NCBI GenBank assembly: GCA_016888885.1
Contig: CP069437.1
Span: 496,001 to 560,000 of the forward strand
Length of the DNA stretch: 64,000 bases
From: Faucicola sp902506215
Lineage (GTDB): Bacteria > Pseudomonadota > Gammaproteobacteria > Pseudomonadales > Moraxellaceae
Direction: 5' to 3'
The notes beneath the pieces were generated by a model. It made no database searches. It saw only the letters and a list, made by a program, of their open reading frames with translations, and was not told the DNA's origin. Position 1 is the first letter of the stretch; the number at the start of each line of letters is the position of its first letter. This document shows, in pieces, positions 8,851 to 17,461 of the stretch. A program made the position numbers and the translations under genes.

Positions 8851-9951
8851 TTAAATCACCGCTTTTGGATAAGCACCTAATACCCGTAAATCTTTGACTT
8901 GCGGGCGAATCTCAGCGAGTGCTGCCTGCATATTGGCATCGTCAATATGACCGAGCATATCAATAAAGAACACATAAGCCCATTTGTTTGGACGCTCTGG
9001 GCGGGTTTCGATACTGGTCATTGACACCCCATATTTTGCCAGTGGCTGCAATATTTGAATCAGCGCGCCCGCCTGATCTTTGGCTGCCACTAAAATCGAG
9101 GTTTTATCTTGACCTGACGGCGCTACTGCTTCGCGGCCAATGATTAAAAAACGTGTGGTATTGGACGGGGTATCTTCGATGTTTTCAAATAGTTTGTGCA
9201 AATTATATTCGCTTGCTGCCACTTCCCCTGCAATGGCGGCTGAGTGCCACTCATTTTTGATACGCCGCGCCGCTTCACCATTGCTAGAGACTGCGACCCG
9301 CTCGACATTGGGATAATGGGTATCTAACCATTGGCGGCATTGGGCAAGCGCTTGGCTGTGGGCATAAATTTTTGAAATCGCGCCCACTTTGGTATGCTCA
9401 CCCACCAAAAACTGATGATGCACCGGTAATTCCACCTCACCAATGATTTTCAGATCGGAGGATAAAAAGCCATCAAGGGTATGGTTAACCACGCCTTCTG
9501 ATGAATTTTCTACAGGGACAACGCCATACATGGCAGAGCCTGCTTCTACTTCACGAAACACGTCAGCAATCGTCGATAGCGGCACTGTCGTGGCGGCTTT
9601 ACCAAAATGCTTCAGCGCTGCCATGTGGGTAAAGGTGCCTGCAGGACCCAGATAAGCAATTTTTTGTGGGGCTTCTAAGTCTAAACACACTGACATGATT
9701 TCGCGGAATAAACGTGCCATTTTATCGGCAGGGAGTGGACCCTCATTACGCGCCATCACTTTTTTTAGCACCTGTGCTTCCCGCTCTGGACGGTAAAAAA
9801 TCGGATTGTCCTCTTGCGTCTTTTTGGCTTTGGCTACTTGCACCGCATAGCCTGCTCGCTCGTTGATTAATCGCTGGATTTTTTCATCCACTTCATCGAT
9901 TTTTTGGCGAAGTCCAACTAATTCATCATTGCTCATCGTTTGTTCATTCAT
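8851..9951 (-). CDS. pheA: Chorismate mutase-prephenate dehydratase (P-protein) PheA
   Basis: A bifunctional enzyme converting chorismate to prephenate and on to phenylpyruvate. The AroQ-type chorismate mutase domain is about residues 7-90 (LRQKIDEVDEKIQRLINER). The prephenate dehydratase domain follows, with IAYLGPAGTFTH, VPVENSSEGVV and the catalytic SNTTRFLIIG block. A C-terminal ACT domain with SIETRPERPNKWAYVFFID suggests feedback control by phenylalanine. About 366 residues from ATG 9951; ATG 9936 is a close alternative and neither has a strong ribosome site. It is the first gene of the aromatic operon. I saw no leader peptide or attenuator upstream. Confidence 0.94.
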   Translation of the reverse strand: MNEQTMSNDELVGLRQKIDEVDEKIQRLINERAGYAVQVAKAKKTQEDNPIFYRPEREAQVLKKVMARNEGPLPADKMARLFREIMSVCLDLEAPQKIAYLGPAGTFTHMAALKHFGKAATTVPLSTIADVFREVEAGSAMYGVVPVENSSEGVVNHTLDGFLSSDLKIIGEVELPVHHQFLVGEHTKVGAISKIYAHSQALAQCRQWLDTHYPNVERVAVSSNGEAARRIKNEWHSAAIAGEVAASEYNLHKLFENIEDTPSNTTRFLIIGREAVAPSGQDKTSILVAAKDQAGALIQILQPLAKYGVSMTSIETRPERPNKWAYVFFIDMLGHIDDANMQAALAEIRPQVKDLRVLGAYPKAVI

Positions 9952-10022
9952 AAAATTACAACTCAACAGTCAACACTGACCTGCGCGATAGGATTGAGGG
10001 TCATAAATCACAGGCAGCCTAG

Positions 10023-10046
10023 CTTGAAATATACCTTGAAATATAT
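10023..10046. repeat. 12-bp tandem duplication upstream of pheA
   Basis: CTTGAAATATAC at 10023-10034 is followed directly by CTTGAAATATAT, with one mismatch. Confidence 0.7.
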
Positions 10047-10302
10047 AAAGTTACCAAATGGCTTTATAGCAGAAATTGCCTAATACTAGCACAAATCACG
10101 CCTGTTAATCGAGTTTCGCTCGGCGCTTTTTCATCACAATTATTGATATAGACACAATATTTTTGGCATACCCTAAAAAAAAATTGGATTTTTCTGCTTG
10201 GCGCTTAACAAATACTTGCAAAATAGAAAAAAAACTAGCGATTGTCACAATGTTTGTGATAGCTTTTGATATAGCTTAAACAACATTGAATGAAACCATA
10301 CG

Positions 10303-10334
10303 ATTTTGTCCCTGAACCATTTTGTCCCTGATAG
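10303..10334. repeat. 16-bp tandem duplication upstream of talB
   Basis: ATTTTGTCCCTGAACC at 10303-10318 is followed directly by ATTTTGTCCCTGATAG at 10319-10334. The first 13 bases are identical. The repeat ends about 40 bases before the talB ATG and may overlap its promoter or leader. Confidence 0.75.
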
Positions 10335-10375
10335 CTTATCAGTGACATGAAGCAATTTGACATTTAGGAAAGTAC

Positions 10376-11314
10376 ATGACGAGCAGCTTAAACCAACTAA
10401 AAATGATGACAACCATTGTGGCAGATACTGGGGATTTGCAAGCGATTGCCCGCTTAAAACCAGTCGATGCGACCACTAACCCAAGCTTGATTACCAAGGC
10501 ACTGTCAGCGCCACAAATGCAGCCTATTTTAATTGAGACATTAAAAAAATACCCCAATGATATCGACGCGGTGATTGATGAGCTCACCATTTATATCGGC
10601 ACCGAAATTTTAAAACTGATTGATGGTCGTGTTTCCACTGAAGTTGACGCAAGGTTGTCTTATGATACCGATGGCACAATTGTCAAAGCGCAGCAATTTA
10701 TCAAAGCGTATGAAGCCGCTGGGATTGATAAAAAACGCGTACTCATCAAAATCGCTGGCACGTGGGAAGGCATTCAAGCCGCCAAAGCGCTAGAGCAACA
10801 AGGTATCCATTGTAATGTGACGCTGCTATTTGGCTTGCACCAAGCCAAAGCCTGTGCCGATGCCGATGTTACCTTGATTTCGCCATTTGTCGGACGGATT
10901 TTGGATTGGCAGAAAAAAGACGAAGGACTCGATAGCATCGAAATCAGCCGTGATAAAGGCGTGAGCTCAGTCAAAACTATCTATCATTACTTCAAACAGC
11001 ATGGCTACACCACCCAAATCATGGGCGCGAGTTTTCGCAGCATTGAGCAAATATTGGCATTGGCGGGTTGTGATTTATTAACGATTGCGCCTGATTTGCT
11101 AGACCAACTTGCCACGATGGACGTCAAAGTCGAGCGTCAGCTATTCCCAGACATGAAATTTATTGACCTCAAAAAACAAACCCTCGATGAGACCCAATTT
11201 GCTGAGCAACATGCGCTTGATCCTATCAGCCAAGAATTATTATCTGCCGGTATTGAAGGCTTTATCCAAGCTAGAGAAGCGTTAGAACAAACATTGAGAG
11301 GCTTGGTTAACTAA
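10376..11314 (+). CDS. talB: Transaldolase
   Basis: A cytosolic enzyme of the non-oxidative pentose phosphate pathway that moves a dihydroxyacetone unit between sugar phosphates. The 312 residues match the TalA/TalB subfamily: VADTGDLQAIARLKPVDATT near the N-terminus, the Schiff-base lysine Lys125 in RVLIKIAGTWEG, and GRILDW further on. Length and motifs are normal. The ribosome site AGGAAA lies 5 bases before ATG 10376. It is a single-gene unit facing apt, with an inverted repeat between them. The stop codon lies at the start of a 15-bp triplicated sequence. Confidence 0.95.
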   Translation: MTSSLNQLKMMTTIVADTGDLQAIARLKPVDATTNPSLITKALSAPQMQPILIETLKKYPNDIDAVIDELTIYIGTEILKLIDGRVSTEVDARLSYDTDGTIVKAQQFIKAYEAAGIDKKRVLIKIAGTWEGIQAAKALEQQGIHCNVTLLFGLHQAKACADADVTLISPFVGRILDWQKKDEGLDSIEISRDKGVSSVKTIYHYFKQHGYTTQIMGASFRSIEQILALAGCDLLTIAPDLLDQLATMDVKVERQLFPDMKFIDLKKQTLDETQFAEQHALDPISQELLSAGIEGFIQAREALEQTLRGLVN

Positions 11315-11356
11315 AGCTTTAATGAATAAAGCCTTAATGAATAAAGCTTAGTTCAT
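11313..11356. repeat. 15-bp tandem repeat at the talB stop codon
   Basis: AAAGCTTTAATGAAT (11313-11327) and AAAGCCTTAATGAAT (11328-11342) are tandem, followed by a diverged third copy starting AAAGCTTAG at 11343. The array begins inside the talB stop codon. Confidence 0.75.
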
Positions 11357-11371
11357 TAAATTTTTGTTAGC

Positions 11372-11402
11372 GGCTAATCATGTCCTTTAATCATGATTAG
11401 CC
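11372..11402. terminator. Inverted repeat between convergent talB and apt
   Basis: GGCTAATCATG (11372-11382) and CATGATTAGCC (11392-11402) form a perfect 11-bp stem with a 9-base loop. No T-run follows on either strand, so it may be a weak bidirectional terminator or an mRNA 3'-end stabiliser. Confidence 0.45.
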
Positions 11403-11415
11403 CCATGCCACCCCA

Positions 11416-11952
11416 CTAACCTTTAGCTTGCAACACAGTATAAAGTGGTATAGCAAGCGGTTGATGCAAATTCACCAAATCAAGTAACACAAGTGCGCCT
11501 AATACTTGATGTCCTACGGATTCACAAAGTCCCACCGCAGCGCTCAAGGTACCGCCTGTCGCCAATATATCATCCACCAACAACACATTCGCGGGCGTAA
11601 GTCCCGCCTGCATTTCTAGCGTATCGGTACCATATTCTAGCGCATAGCTTTTTTTCGCCACAGGCGGTGGCAGCTTGCCTTCTTTGCGTATCAATACCAT
11701 GCCTTTGCCTGTTCGACCTGCTAACAGGCTGGCAAAGATAAACCCCCGTGCTTCAATGGCGCCAAAACAATCAACCGCCTCAAACACTGGCTGTGGTATC
11801 GCTGCCAGTAACGCATCAATTACCGCATTGACGTGAGCGCGCAATAATGGCGTGATATCATAAAACTCAATGCCTTGTTTGGGAAAATCAGGTACCACTC
11901 TGATGATTTGCCAAAATGGGTGTGGTGAATCAGGGGTGATAGTCGATTGCAT
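11416..11952 (-). CDS. apt: Adenine phosphoribosyltransferase
   Basis: A purine salvage enzyme forming AMP from adenine and PRPP. The 178 residues show the Apt N-terminal pattern IRVVPDFPKQGIEFYDITPL, FGAIEARGFIFA, and the PRPP-binding loop VLLVDDILATGGTL. Length is typical. AGG lies upstream of ATG 11952. It is a single gene convergent with talB, and its upstream region carries a 17-bp triplicated sequence. Confidence 0.94.
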   Translation of the reverse strand: MQSTITPDSPHPFWQIIRVVPDFPKQGIEFYDITPLLRAHVNAVIDALLAAIPQPVFEAVDCFGAIEARGFIFASLLAGRTGKGMVLIRKEGKLPPPVAKKSYALEYGTDTLEMQAGLTPANVLLVDDILATGGTLSAAVGLCESVGHQVLGALVLLDLVNLHQPLAIPLYTVLQAKG

Positions 11953-12335
11953 AGGATTGACCTAGTTAAGTAGAATTAAGTGTTAAGTAAAATTAAGTAT
12001 TAAGTAAAAATTAAGTAAAAATTGCTAAAGCATGCCTCATTCTAGCAATTTTTTCCTGTTGAGCCAATCAGCGTCATAGATGGCGTTAAGCCTTTACTTT
12101 AGCCATGATTAATAGGCTAGGCTTGGGCGAACTGATTTAAAGGTTCTGATATGGGATTGAATGTTGCCTGTCATCAGCTTGCTTGTTTCAGTGCATACTT
12201 GTAAACTATCGCAAGTTAAATTTTTAGGTGATTGCGTGAGTTTTGCATGGTTAACATACTGCTCGGCATTGTAATTGCAATTTTTATCCTTATCTTCAAT
12301 AGCAAAAGTTACCACTAACATAGGGAAAGTTATCA
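11953..12335. other. Intergenic region between apt and rubA
   Basis: A region of about 380 bases between divergent genes. The apt-proximal part holds the 17-bp repeat array at 11966-12017. No confident promoter hexamer pair was found for rubA. A 70-codon open frame on the minus strand (12109-12321) has no ribosome site and is not called. Confidence 0.5.
11966..12017. repeat. 17-bp unit repeated three times upstream of apt
   Basis: TTAAGTAGAATTAAGTG, TTAAGTAAAATTAAGTA and an 18-base variant lie head to tail. The result is six TTAAGT copies at alternating spacings of 10 and 7 bases, just upstream of the apt start. Confidence 0.75.
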
Positions 12336-12500
12336 ATGAAAAAATATCAATGTATCGTGTGTGGTTGGGTGTATGATGAGGCATTGGGCTGCCCAGAAGA
12401 AGGCATCCTCCCCGGTACACGTTGGGAAGATATTCCCGAAGATTGGACTTGCCCTGAATGTGGGGTCAGTAAAGTAGACTTTGAAATGATTGAGCTATAA
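12336..12500 (+). CDS. rubA: Rubredoxin
   Basis: A 54-residue one-iron electron carrier. Two CxxC knuckles bind the iron: Cys6/Cys9 in CIVCGWVYD and Cys39/Cys42 in CPECG, with the typical aromatic residues and GILPGTRWEDIPEDWTCPEC between them. An extra Cys19 sits in the loop. ATG 12336 follows AGGGAAAG. The gene ends 21 bases before rubredoxin reductase, so the two form an electron-transfer pair from NAD(P)H. In Acinetobacter and Pseudomonas such pairs serve alkane hydroxylases; no hydroxylase is present here, so the final acceptor is unknown. Confidence 0.95.
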   Translation: MKKYQCIVCGWVYDEALGCPEEGILPGTRWEDIPEDWTCPECGVSKVDFEMIEL

Positions 12501-12521
12501 TAAATATAATAGGGTTTCATC

Positions 12522-13910
12522 ATGCAATCAACTAACAATGTCGATAGCGCAATTTTAGACAGTATCAGTTCAAATGATGCGCAACTGTCAAATACAGAGC
12601 CACAACCTGTGATTATTATTGGCTCAGGCATGGCGGGCTATACGCTAGCGCGTGAGCTCAGAAAGCTAACGACTAGCTTGCCTATCGTCATGGTGTGTCA
12701 AGATAGTGGTGATAGCTACGCTAAACCAACCTTGTCAAATGCCTATGCGCAAAACAAACTTGCCGATTCCATCGCTAATGCAAGCGCGGCAAAAATGGCA
12801 GAAACGTTAAACCTAACCCTATTAAATTTTCATCAAGTCACCGATATTAATGCCGATGAACAAGTTATTGTGGTTCGCTCGTTAGTCAATCAAGCTTCTG
12901 AAACAACGCTTGCATATCGAGATTTGGTATTGGCGACAGGCGCGCATTCTAGACTGTTACCCAATCTAGCTGTCAATCATCAAACCATTTTTGCCGTCAA
13001 TCATTTAGATGAGTACAAAAGCTTTCAGCAGCGCCTCAACACCCTAAAATCTCAAAAATCAGCGCCGGTTAAGGTAGCGATTATCGGTGCTGGATTGATT
13101 GGTTGTGAATTTGCCAATGATTTGATTGGTCAAAATACCGGTAACCAGACCGCTGACATCACAGTGGCAGTGTTTGATAAAGCGGCACGCCCACTGGCTC
13201 AGCAACTCCCTAGCGAAGCGGGTATCATGCTACAAGACGCTCTGACTCAGTCAGGGGTGGCATTTTATTTAGGCACTGATATCACCAGTATCACGACAAA
13301 TATTGACACAAGCGATAATGCAACCGTGACCATCTCGTTTGACAAGGATAAGCAATCACAAACCTTTGAGGCGGATATTGTTTTGATAGCGATTGGTTTG
13401 GTGGCTAATACTGACCTTGCCGCATCAGCGAACATTGCCATAGCATCGTCACAGCACATCAATCCTACAATAACCCATTTACCAAGAACCGTGCAGCAAG
13501 GCATCAAGGTCGATGCCTACCTAGCCACATCGGCAAAGCATATTTATGCCATTGGCGATTGTGCCAACGTGATGGGTAGCTATATGCCCTATGTCATGCC
13601 ATTGATGAACCAAGCCAAAGCCTTGGCAAAAACCCTAGCTGACCCTAACATGGCGCCGACCAAAGTGGCGTATCCTGCCATGCCAGTGGCTATCAAAACA
13701 CCTAGTTTACCTTTGGTGGTATTACCCGTATCAGGGCAGTACAGTGACGATCAACTGTATTGGCAAACGACCCCAACGACTGATGGAATGGTCATGACCG
13801 CCCATCCAAAAGATGATACCAATAGCATTTTAGGGTTTGTATTAGCCGGTAGAGAAGCAGCAAAACAGCGCTTAACGTTAACCAAGCAAGTGGCGGATTG
13901 GCTTTCTTAG
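12522..13910 (+). CDS. rubB: Rubredoxin reductase, FAD/NAD(P)-dependent
   Basis: A 462-residue pyridine nucleotide-disulfide family oxidoreductase. The FAD site PVIIIGSGMAGYTLARELRK begins near residue 28. The NAD(P) site VAIIGAGLIGCEFANDL is central (about 185), and the second FAD contact HIYAIGDCANVMG is near 343. A Ser/Asn-rich extension of about 25 residues precedes the domain. It would pass electrons to the rubredoxin encoded 21 bases upstream. AGGG lies 9 bases before ATG 12522. The assignment to rubredoxin rather than another carrier rests on this linkage. Confidence 0.88.
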   Translation: MQSTNNVDSAILDSISSNDAQLSNTEPQPVIIIGSGMAGYTLARELRKLTTSLPIVMVCQDSGDSYAKPTLSNAYAQNKLADSIANASAAKMAETLNLTLLNFHQVTDINADEQVIVVRSLVNQASETTLAYRDLVLATGAHSRLLPNLAVNHQTIFAVNHLDEYKSFQQRLNTLKSQKSAPVKVAIIGAGLIGCEFANDLIGQNTGNQTADITVAVFDKAARPLAQQLPSEAGIMLQDALTQSGVAFYLGTDITSITTNIDTSDNATVTISFDKDKQSQTFEADIVLIAIGLVANTDLAASANIAIASSQHINPTITHLPRTVQQGIKVDAYLATSAKHIYAIGDCANVMGSYMPYVMPLMNQAKALAKTLADPNMAPTKVAYPAMPVAIKTPSLPLVVLPVSGQYSDDQLYWQTTPTTDGMVMTAHPKDDTNSILGFVLAGREAAKQRLTLTKQVADWLS

Positions 13911-13993
13911 CTGCCATACTCGTGCAACGAGTCATCTAATGCGGCAAGTTCATTCAACACCCCACTAGCAGATTGATATTTTTGGAATAAATT

Positions 13994-14953
13994 ATGGATT
14001 TAGCCAAATTTAATTTTGAACCCTCAGCGATTACGGACTTTATGCAAAGTGCCATAATTGATATCGGTGATGAATTACAACTGTGTGTTGAAGTTGGTGG
14101 CAATCCTGATCATCCGCCCTTGCTGCTGATTATGGGCTTAGGCTCGCAGTTGGTGTTTTGGCCAGATAGTTTTGTCAAAGGCTTGATTGACGCAGGCTTT
14201 TTTGTGATTCGTTTTGACAATCGTGATATCGGGCTATCATCAAAAATCGCCCGACCCTTCCCGCGTTTTCCCATCAACAATGTCAAAATGATGCTGCGTA
14301 TGCAAGTGGGTTTGACGAACCGTCATTTTCCTGTGGCGTATAACTTATTTGACATGGTCGAAGATACCCGTCGCCTGCTTGATAAGCTTGAGCTAAAAAA
14401 TGTGTATGTGGTGGGGGCATCTATGGGCGGGATGATTGCGCAAATTTTGGCTGCCAAATACCCAAAACGTGTGTCAACACTGGGTCTCATGTTTACCAGT
14501 AACAACAAGCCATTTTTACCACCCCCAAAGCCAAAGCAGCTGCAAACCCTACTGTCACATCCCAAAACCACCCAAATTGATGACGTGGTCGCATACGGCG
14601 TGTGGTGTATGCAGCGTATCGGCTCACCCAATCATGTGGATGAAGAGGAAGTAGAACGACTCATTCGTTTGCGGTTTGAACGTAGTTATCACCCACGTGG
14701 CGCGCTTCAGCAGCTGCAAGCAATATTAGCCACTGGCTCTATTGTTAAATTCGACCAAAAAATCAAACAGCCAACCATTATCATTCATGGGGAAAAAGAT
14801 GGGCTAGTGCCATCGGCACATGGTCGGGCGATTGCCAAGGCGATTGCGCACAGTGAGTTTCATTTGATAAAGGATATGGGACATGATTTGGCAAAACCCT
14901 TTATCCCTACGATTGTCAAACTGCTAACCGATCATTATATGAAGCATGTTTAA
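13994..14953 (+). CDS. Alpha/beta hydrolase
   Basis: A 319-residue cytosolic alpha/beta-fold hydrolase. Visible are the oxyanion region LLLIMGLGSQLVFWPDSF, FVIRFDNRDIGLSS, the nucleophile elbow GASMGG, and a late His in KDMGHDLAKP that can complete the triad with an acid near HGEKDGLVP. This pattern is common in esterases and in the putative 3-oxoadipate enol-lactonase-like group; the substrate cannot be named. It follows rubB on the same strand after 83 bases and converges on ubiB with a 4-base gap. Confidence 0.8.
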   Translation: MDLAKFNFEPSAITDFMQSAIIDIGDELQLCVEVGGNPDHPPLLLIMGLGSQLVFWPDSFVKGLIDAGFFVIRFDNRDIGLSSKIARPFPRFPINNVKMMLRMQVGLTNRHFPVAYNLFDMVEDTRRLLDKLELKNVYVVGASMGGMIAQILAAKYPKRVSTLGLMFTSNNKPFLPPPKPKQLQTLLSHPKTTQIDDVVAYGVWCMQRIGSPNHVDEEEVERLIRLRFERSYHPRGALQQLQAILATGSIVKFDQKIKQPTIIIHGEKDGLVPSAHGRAIAKAIAHSEFHLIKDMGHDLAKPFIPTIVKLLTDHYMKHV

Positions 14954-14957
14954 GTCG

Positions 14958-16622
14958 CTAATTTAACAACCGCCACAATACAAACAGCACGGCAATCACA
15001 TAAAAAATCGGTGCAAGCCAACTACTTACCTGCCAGACGGCATGACTAGCTATCATTTGCGCGATAAACAACGAACCCACAAACCCAAGTACCGCAAGCC
15101 AATCCTGCTGACGACTTTTGAGCATATCTGAGCGAATTTGCTGTATTTCACGCAGCTGCTGATCTTGGTGCCCACCCAGATTTGACAGACTTTGCAAACT
15201 GTTATCCAGCAACTGTGGCATGTCATTGAGACTCAGTAACAGTTCAGGTAATTGCTTGCGTAGCTCGCCAATTTTTTGCATCGGGTCAAATTGTTGTTTC
15301 ACCCAGCCTGTCAAAATCGGTTTGGCGAGCGACCAAATATCAAGCTCAGGGTATAAATCTCGTCCTAGACCTTCCACATGCACTAGGGTTTTAAGCAGTA
15401 ACATTAATTGCGGCGGTATATCCAAATGATAGCGACGCGCAATATCAAGCACCGACATGAGCACGCCTGCAAAATCAATGTCGTTGATTGGCTTACTAAT
15501 CATCGGTGACACGGTGCGGCGCATATCACGCATGAGGGCGTACTTATCGGTATTGGGTGGAATCCAGCCTGCCCGCGCGATGATATCCACCAGACCGGTA
15601 AAGTTATTGTTCATCACCGATAATAAAAGCCTTGCCACAATCATTTGGTCAGCTTTAGATAGCTCGCCTACGATTGAGCAATCAAGGGCGATGTAGCGGG
15701 GATTGGGATTTGGCGTATCGGCTGGCAGCGTTTCAACAAACACATTGCCTGGGTGCATATCGGCATGAAAAAAGTTATCCCGAAATACTTGGGTGAAAAA
15801 AATCGTTAATCCCTTTGCCGCAAGTGCCGCCCTATCATATCCAAGCGCATCAAATACTTGGGTTTGCGAAATCGGCACCCCAATAATGCGTTCCATAATC
15901 ATGATGTTTTTGCTGGCTTGATACACTTCAGGCACATACATCATCGATGAACCCAAAAAGTTGTTACGCATTTGGGTGGTATTGGCAGCTTCAAGGGTTA
16001 AATCAAGCTCATTAAGCAAGACTTGCCGATAATCTTCAACGATATCGATAATATGTACGGCACGCGCCGCTTCAATCCGTGCTGACGCCCACCCTGCCAA
16101 GTCGCGCAATAATTCAAAATCTTCAATAATCTGTTCACGGATGGTTGGGCGAACTACTTTAACCACCACTTCACGCCCATCATGCAGGCGTGCGGTGTGT
16201 ACTTGGGCGATAGATGCCGCCGCTAACGGTGTGCCATCAAATCTAGCAAATAGCTGATTGATAGTTTGCCCCAAACCGCCTTTTTTTGTCGATTGTTCAA
16301 TTTGCTCGATAACCGTATCGACACTAAAGGGTTTCACCCTGTCTTGCAAATGCACCAACTGCTCAATAATCTCAGGGGTGACCAAATCACGACGGGTGGA
16401 GAGCAGCTGCCCTAATTTTAAAAACAGCGTGCCCATCTCTTCAAGCGCCAGCCTAACCCCATCTGGATTGGGTTTTTGAAAATAGCTGGCAGGGTGCATA
16501 CGGATAAGTTTGGCAATGGGCTCAAGCTGCGGCGTCTCTTCAATAGGTAGATGCGTATCAACACGATAATGAGCGGCAATGCGCCACAGTTGTAAAAGAC
16601 GTTTGCGATGATTTAGTAACAC
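14958..16622 (-). CDS. ubiB: Ubiquinone biosynthesis accessory kinase-like protein UbiB
   Basis: An ABC1/ADCK/UbiB family atypical kinase-like protein of 554 residues, needed for ubiquinone synthesis. It shows the family KxGQ motif (KLGQ, 69-72), the Ala-rich loop PLAAASIAQVHTARL, and FFHADMHPGNVFV in the catalytic region. The C-terminal 45 residues contain two hydrophobic helices that anchor it in the inner membrane. Translation appears to begin at GTG 16622. ubiE and ubiJ lie upstream on the same strand, but a hairpin with a U-run separates ubiJ from ubiB, so ubiB probably also has its own promoter. Confidence 0.93.
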   Translation of the reverse strand: MLLNHRKRLLQLWRIAAHYRVDTHLPIEETPQLEPIAKLIRMHPASYFQKPNPDGVRLALEEMGTLFLKLGQLLSTRRDLVTPEIIEQLVHLQDRVKPFSVDTVIEQIEQSTKKGGLGQTINQLFARFDGTPLAAASIAQVHTARLHDGREVVVKVVRPTIREQIIEDFELLRDLAGWASARIEAARAVHIIDIVEDYRQVLLNELDLTLEAANTTQMRNNFLGSSMMYVPEVYQASKNIMIMERIIGVPISQTQVFDALGYDRAALAAKGLTIFFTQVFRDNFFHADMHPGNVFVETLPADTPNPNPRYIALDCSIVGELSKADQMIVARLLLSVMNNNFTGLVDIIARAGWIPPNTDKYALMRDMRRTVSPMISKPINDIDFAGVLMSVLDIARRYHLDIPPQLMLLLKTLVHVEGLGRDLYPELDIWSLAKPILTGWVKQQFDPMQKIGELRKQLPELLLSLNDMPQLLDNSLQSLSNLGGHQDQQLREIQQIRSDMLKSRQQDWLAVLGFVGSLFIAQMIASHAVWQVSSWLAPIFYVIAVLFVLWRLLN

Positions 16623-16692
16623 GTTGGCAACTCGTTAGAAAGCTTATCAATGGTGGGAATTCTAGCATGATATAAGCAATTTTTTAATGGTT

Positions 16693-16719
16693 AAAAAAAA
16701 GACGGGGATTTAACCCGTC
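16693..16719 (-). terminator. Rho-independent terminator between ubiJ and ubiB
   Basis: Read on the minus strand, a GACGGG/CCCGTC stem with a 7-base loop is followed by eight U residues (A-run at 16693-16700 on the plus strand). It lies 49 bases downstream of the ubiJ stop. Confidence 0.75.
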
Positions 16720-16751
16720 ATTTTGATTGTGCAAAAGCAACTCTTCCAATA

Positions 16752-16777
16752 AATCTACGCTTGTAATCTACTTTTGC
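16752..16777. repeat. 13-bp tandem duplication at the ubiJ stop codon
   Basis: AATCTACGCTTGT (16752-16764) is followed directly by AATCTACTTTTGC (16765-16777). The second copy contains the ubiJ stop codon (CTA at 16768-16770 on the plus strand); the first copy has a matching CTA. Confidence 0.55.
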
Positions 16778-17406
16778 AATAAAGCCGCTTGCTCTTGCTT
16801 GATGGCATCGAGTTTGGCTTGTTCACGTTCAATATCCGCCCGCAGTTTTAGTAGCTGTTGTTTTAACTCATTGCCTGTATTGTTATCAGTATTTGCACCG
16901 TTTTTCCACTCTCTGATATTGGCAATATCAGCAAACATCTCTTTAGCAGGTGCAGTGATTGTGCTTTTTAGGTTGGCTAACAGATTAGCCAGTTGACTTG
17001 CCATCGGCAGACCAATCAGAGGTTGCAGTTTACCAATGATATCAGGGTCAAACCCGGCAACTAATTGTTTGACTTGCATCAGCACTTTATAATCGCCCTC
17101 AATCGGCAGATTGCCTTGTGGGTCACCCATCAAATTGAGCAAATGCACAGGATTGTCCACTTTGACAACACAATCAGGTTTGCTTACCACCGCGCTACCT
17201 TTAGGTTCAAAAACATCAACCGTCACAGGTTCAAAGCGAATGTGGTCATCATTAAAAATCGTATCAAATTCAATGGCTGGCTCTGCCATCACTAGGCGCA
17301 AAACTTTACCCGATAATGGTTGCAGTCCTGCTTGGGTGATGGAGTCAGTGGCAATCGCTAAATTAACCACTTTTTCAATGCCTGCGAGTAGTAATACAGT
17401 AAACAT
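16768..17406 (-). CDS. ubiJ: Ubiquinone biosynthesis accessory factor UbiJ
   Basis: A 212-residue protein with an SCP2-like lipid-binding fold that, in E. coli, scaffolds the soluble Ubi complex. The N-terminal LLLAGIEKVVNLAI helix, the beta-rich middle with LSGKVLRLVM and LPIEGDYKVLMQVKQLV, and a C-terminal Lys/Glu/Gln-rich coiled coil (about 170-210) fit the family. It lies 55 bases downstream of ubiE in the conserved ubiE-ubiJ-ubiB order, which supports the call. AGAGAA precedes ATG 17406. Confidence 0.88.
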   Translation of the reverse strand: MFTVLLLAGIEKVVNLAIATDSITQAGLQPLSGKVLRLVMAEPAIEFDTIFNDDHIRFEPVTVDVFEPKGSAVVSKPDCVVKVDNPVHLLNLMGDPQGNLPIEGDYKVLMQVKQLVAGFDPDIIGKLQPLIGLPMASQLANLLANLKSTITAPAKEMFADIANIREWKNGANTDNNTGNELKQQLLKLRADIEREQAKLDAIKQEQAALLQK

Positions 17407-17461
17407 CTGATTCTCTTTTAGTATATAAATTTCAGTGAGCTATTATATTTTTCGCCATTAG

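Larger units (their letters stand above)
9952..10375. other. Intergenic region between divergent pheA and talB
   Basis: A gene-free stretch of about 420 bases that should carry both promoters. I could not assign a clear -35/-10 pair. It holds two short tandem duplications (10023-10046 and 10303-10334), listed separately, and an A-rich tract around 10175-10235. Confidence 0.6.

Noticed and set aside
9952..10090. pheA leader peptide/attenuator
   Set aside because: No short frame rich in Phe codons and no alternative hairpins with a U-run were found upstream of pheA.
12109..12321. 70-codon minus-strand open frame upstream of rubA
   Set aside because: No ribosome site before its ATG, it lies in a likely promoter region, and its sequence resembles no family. 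Too weak to call.
15220..15696. Plus-strand frames opposite ubiB
   Set aside because: Antisense shadows of a conserved gene.
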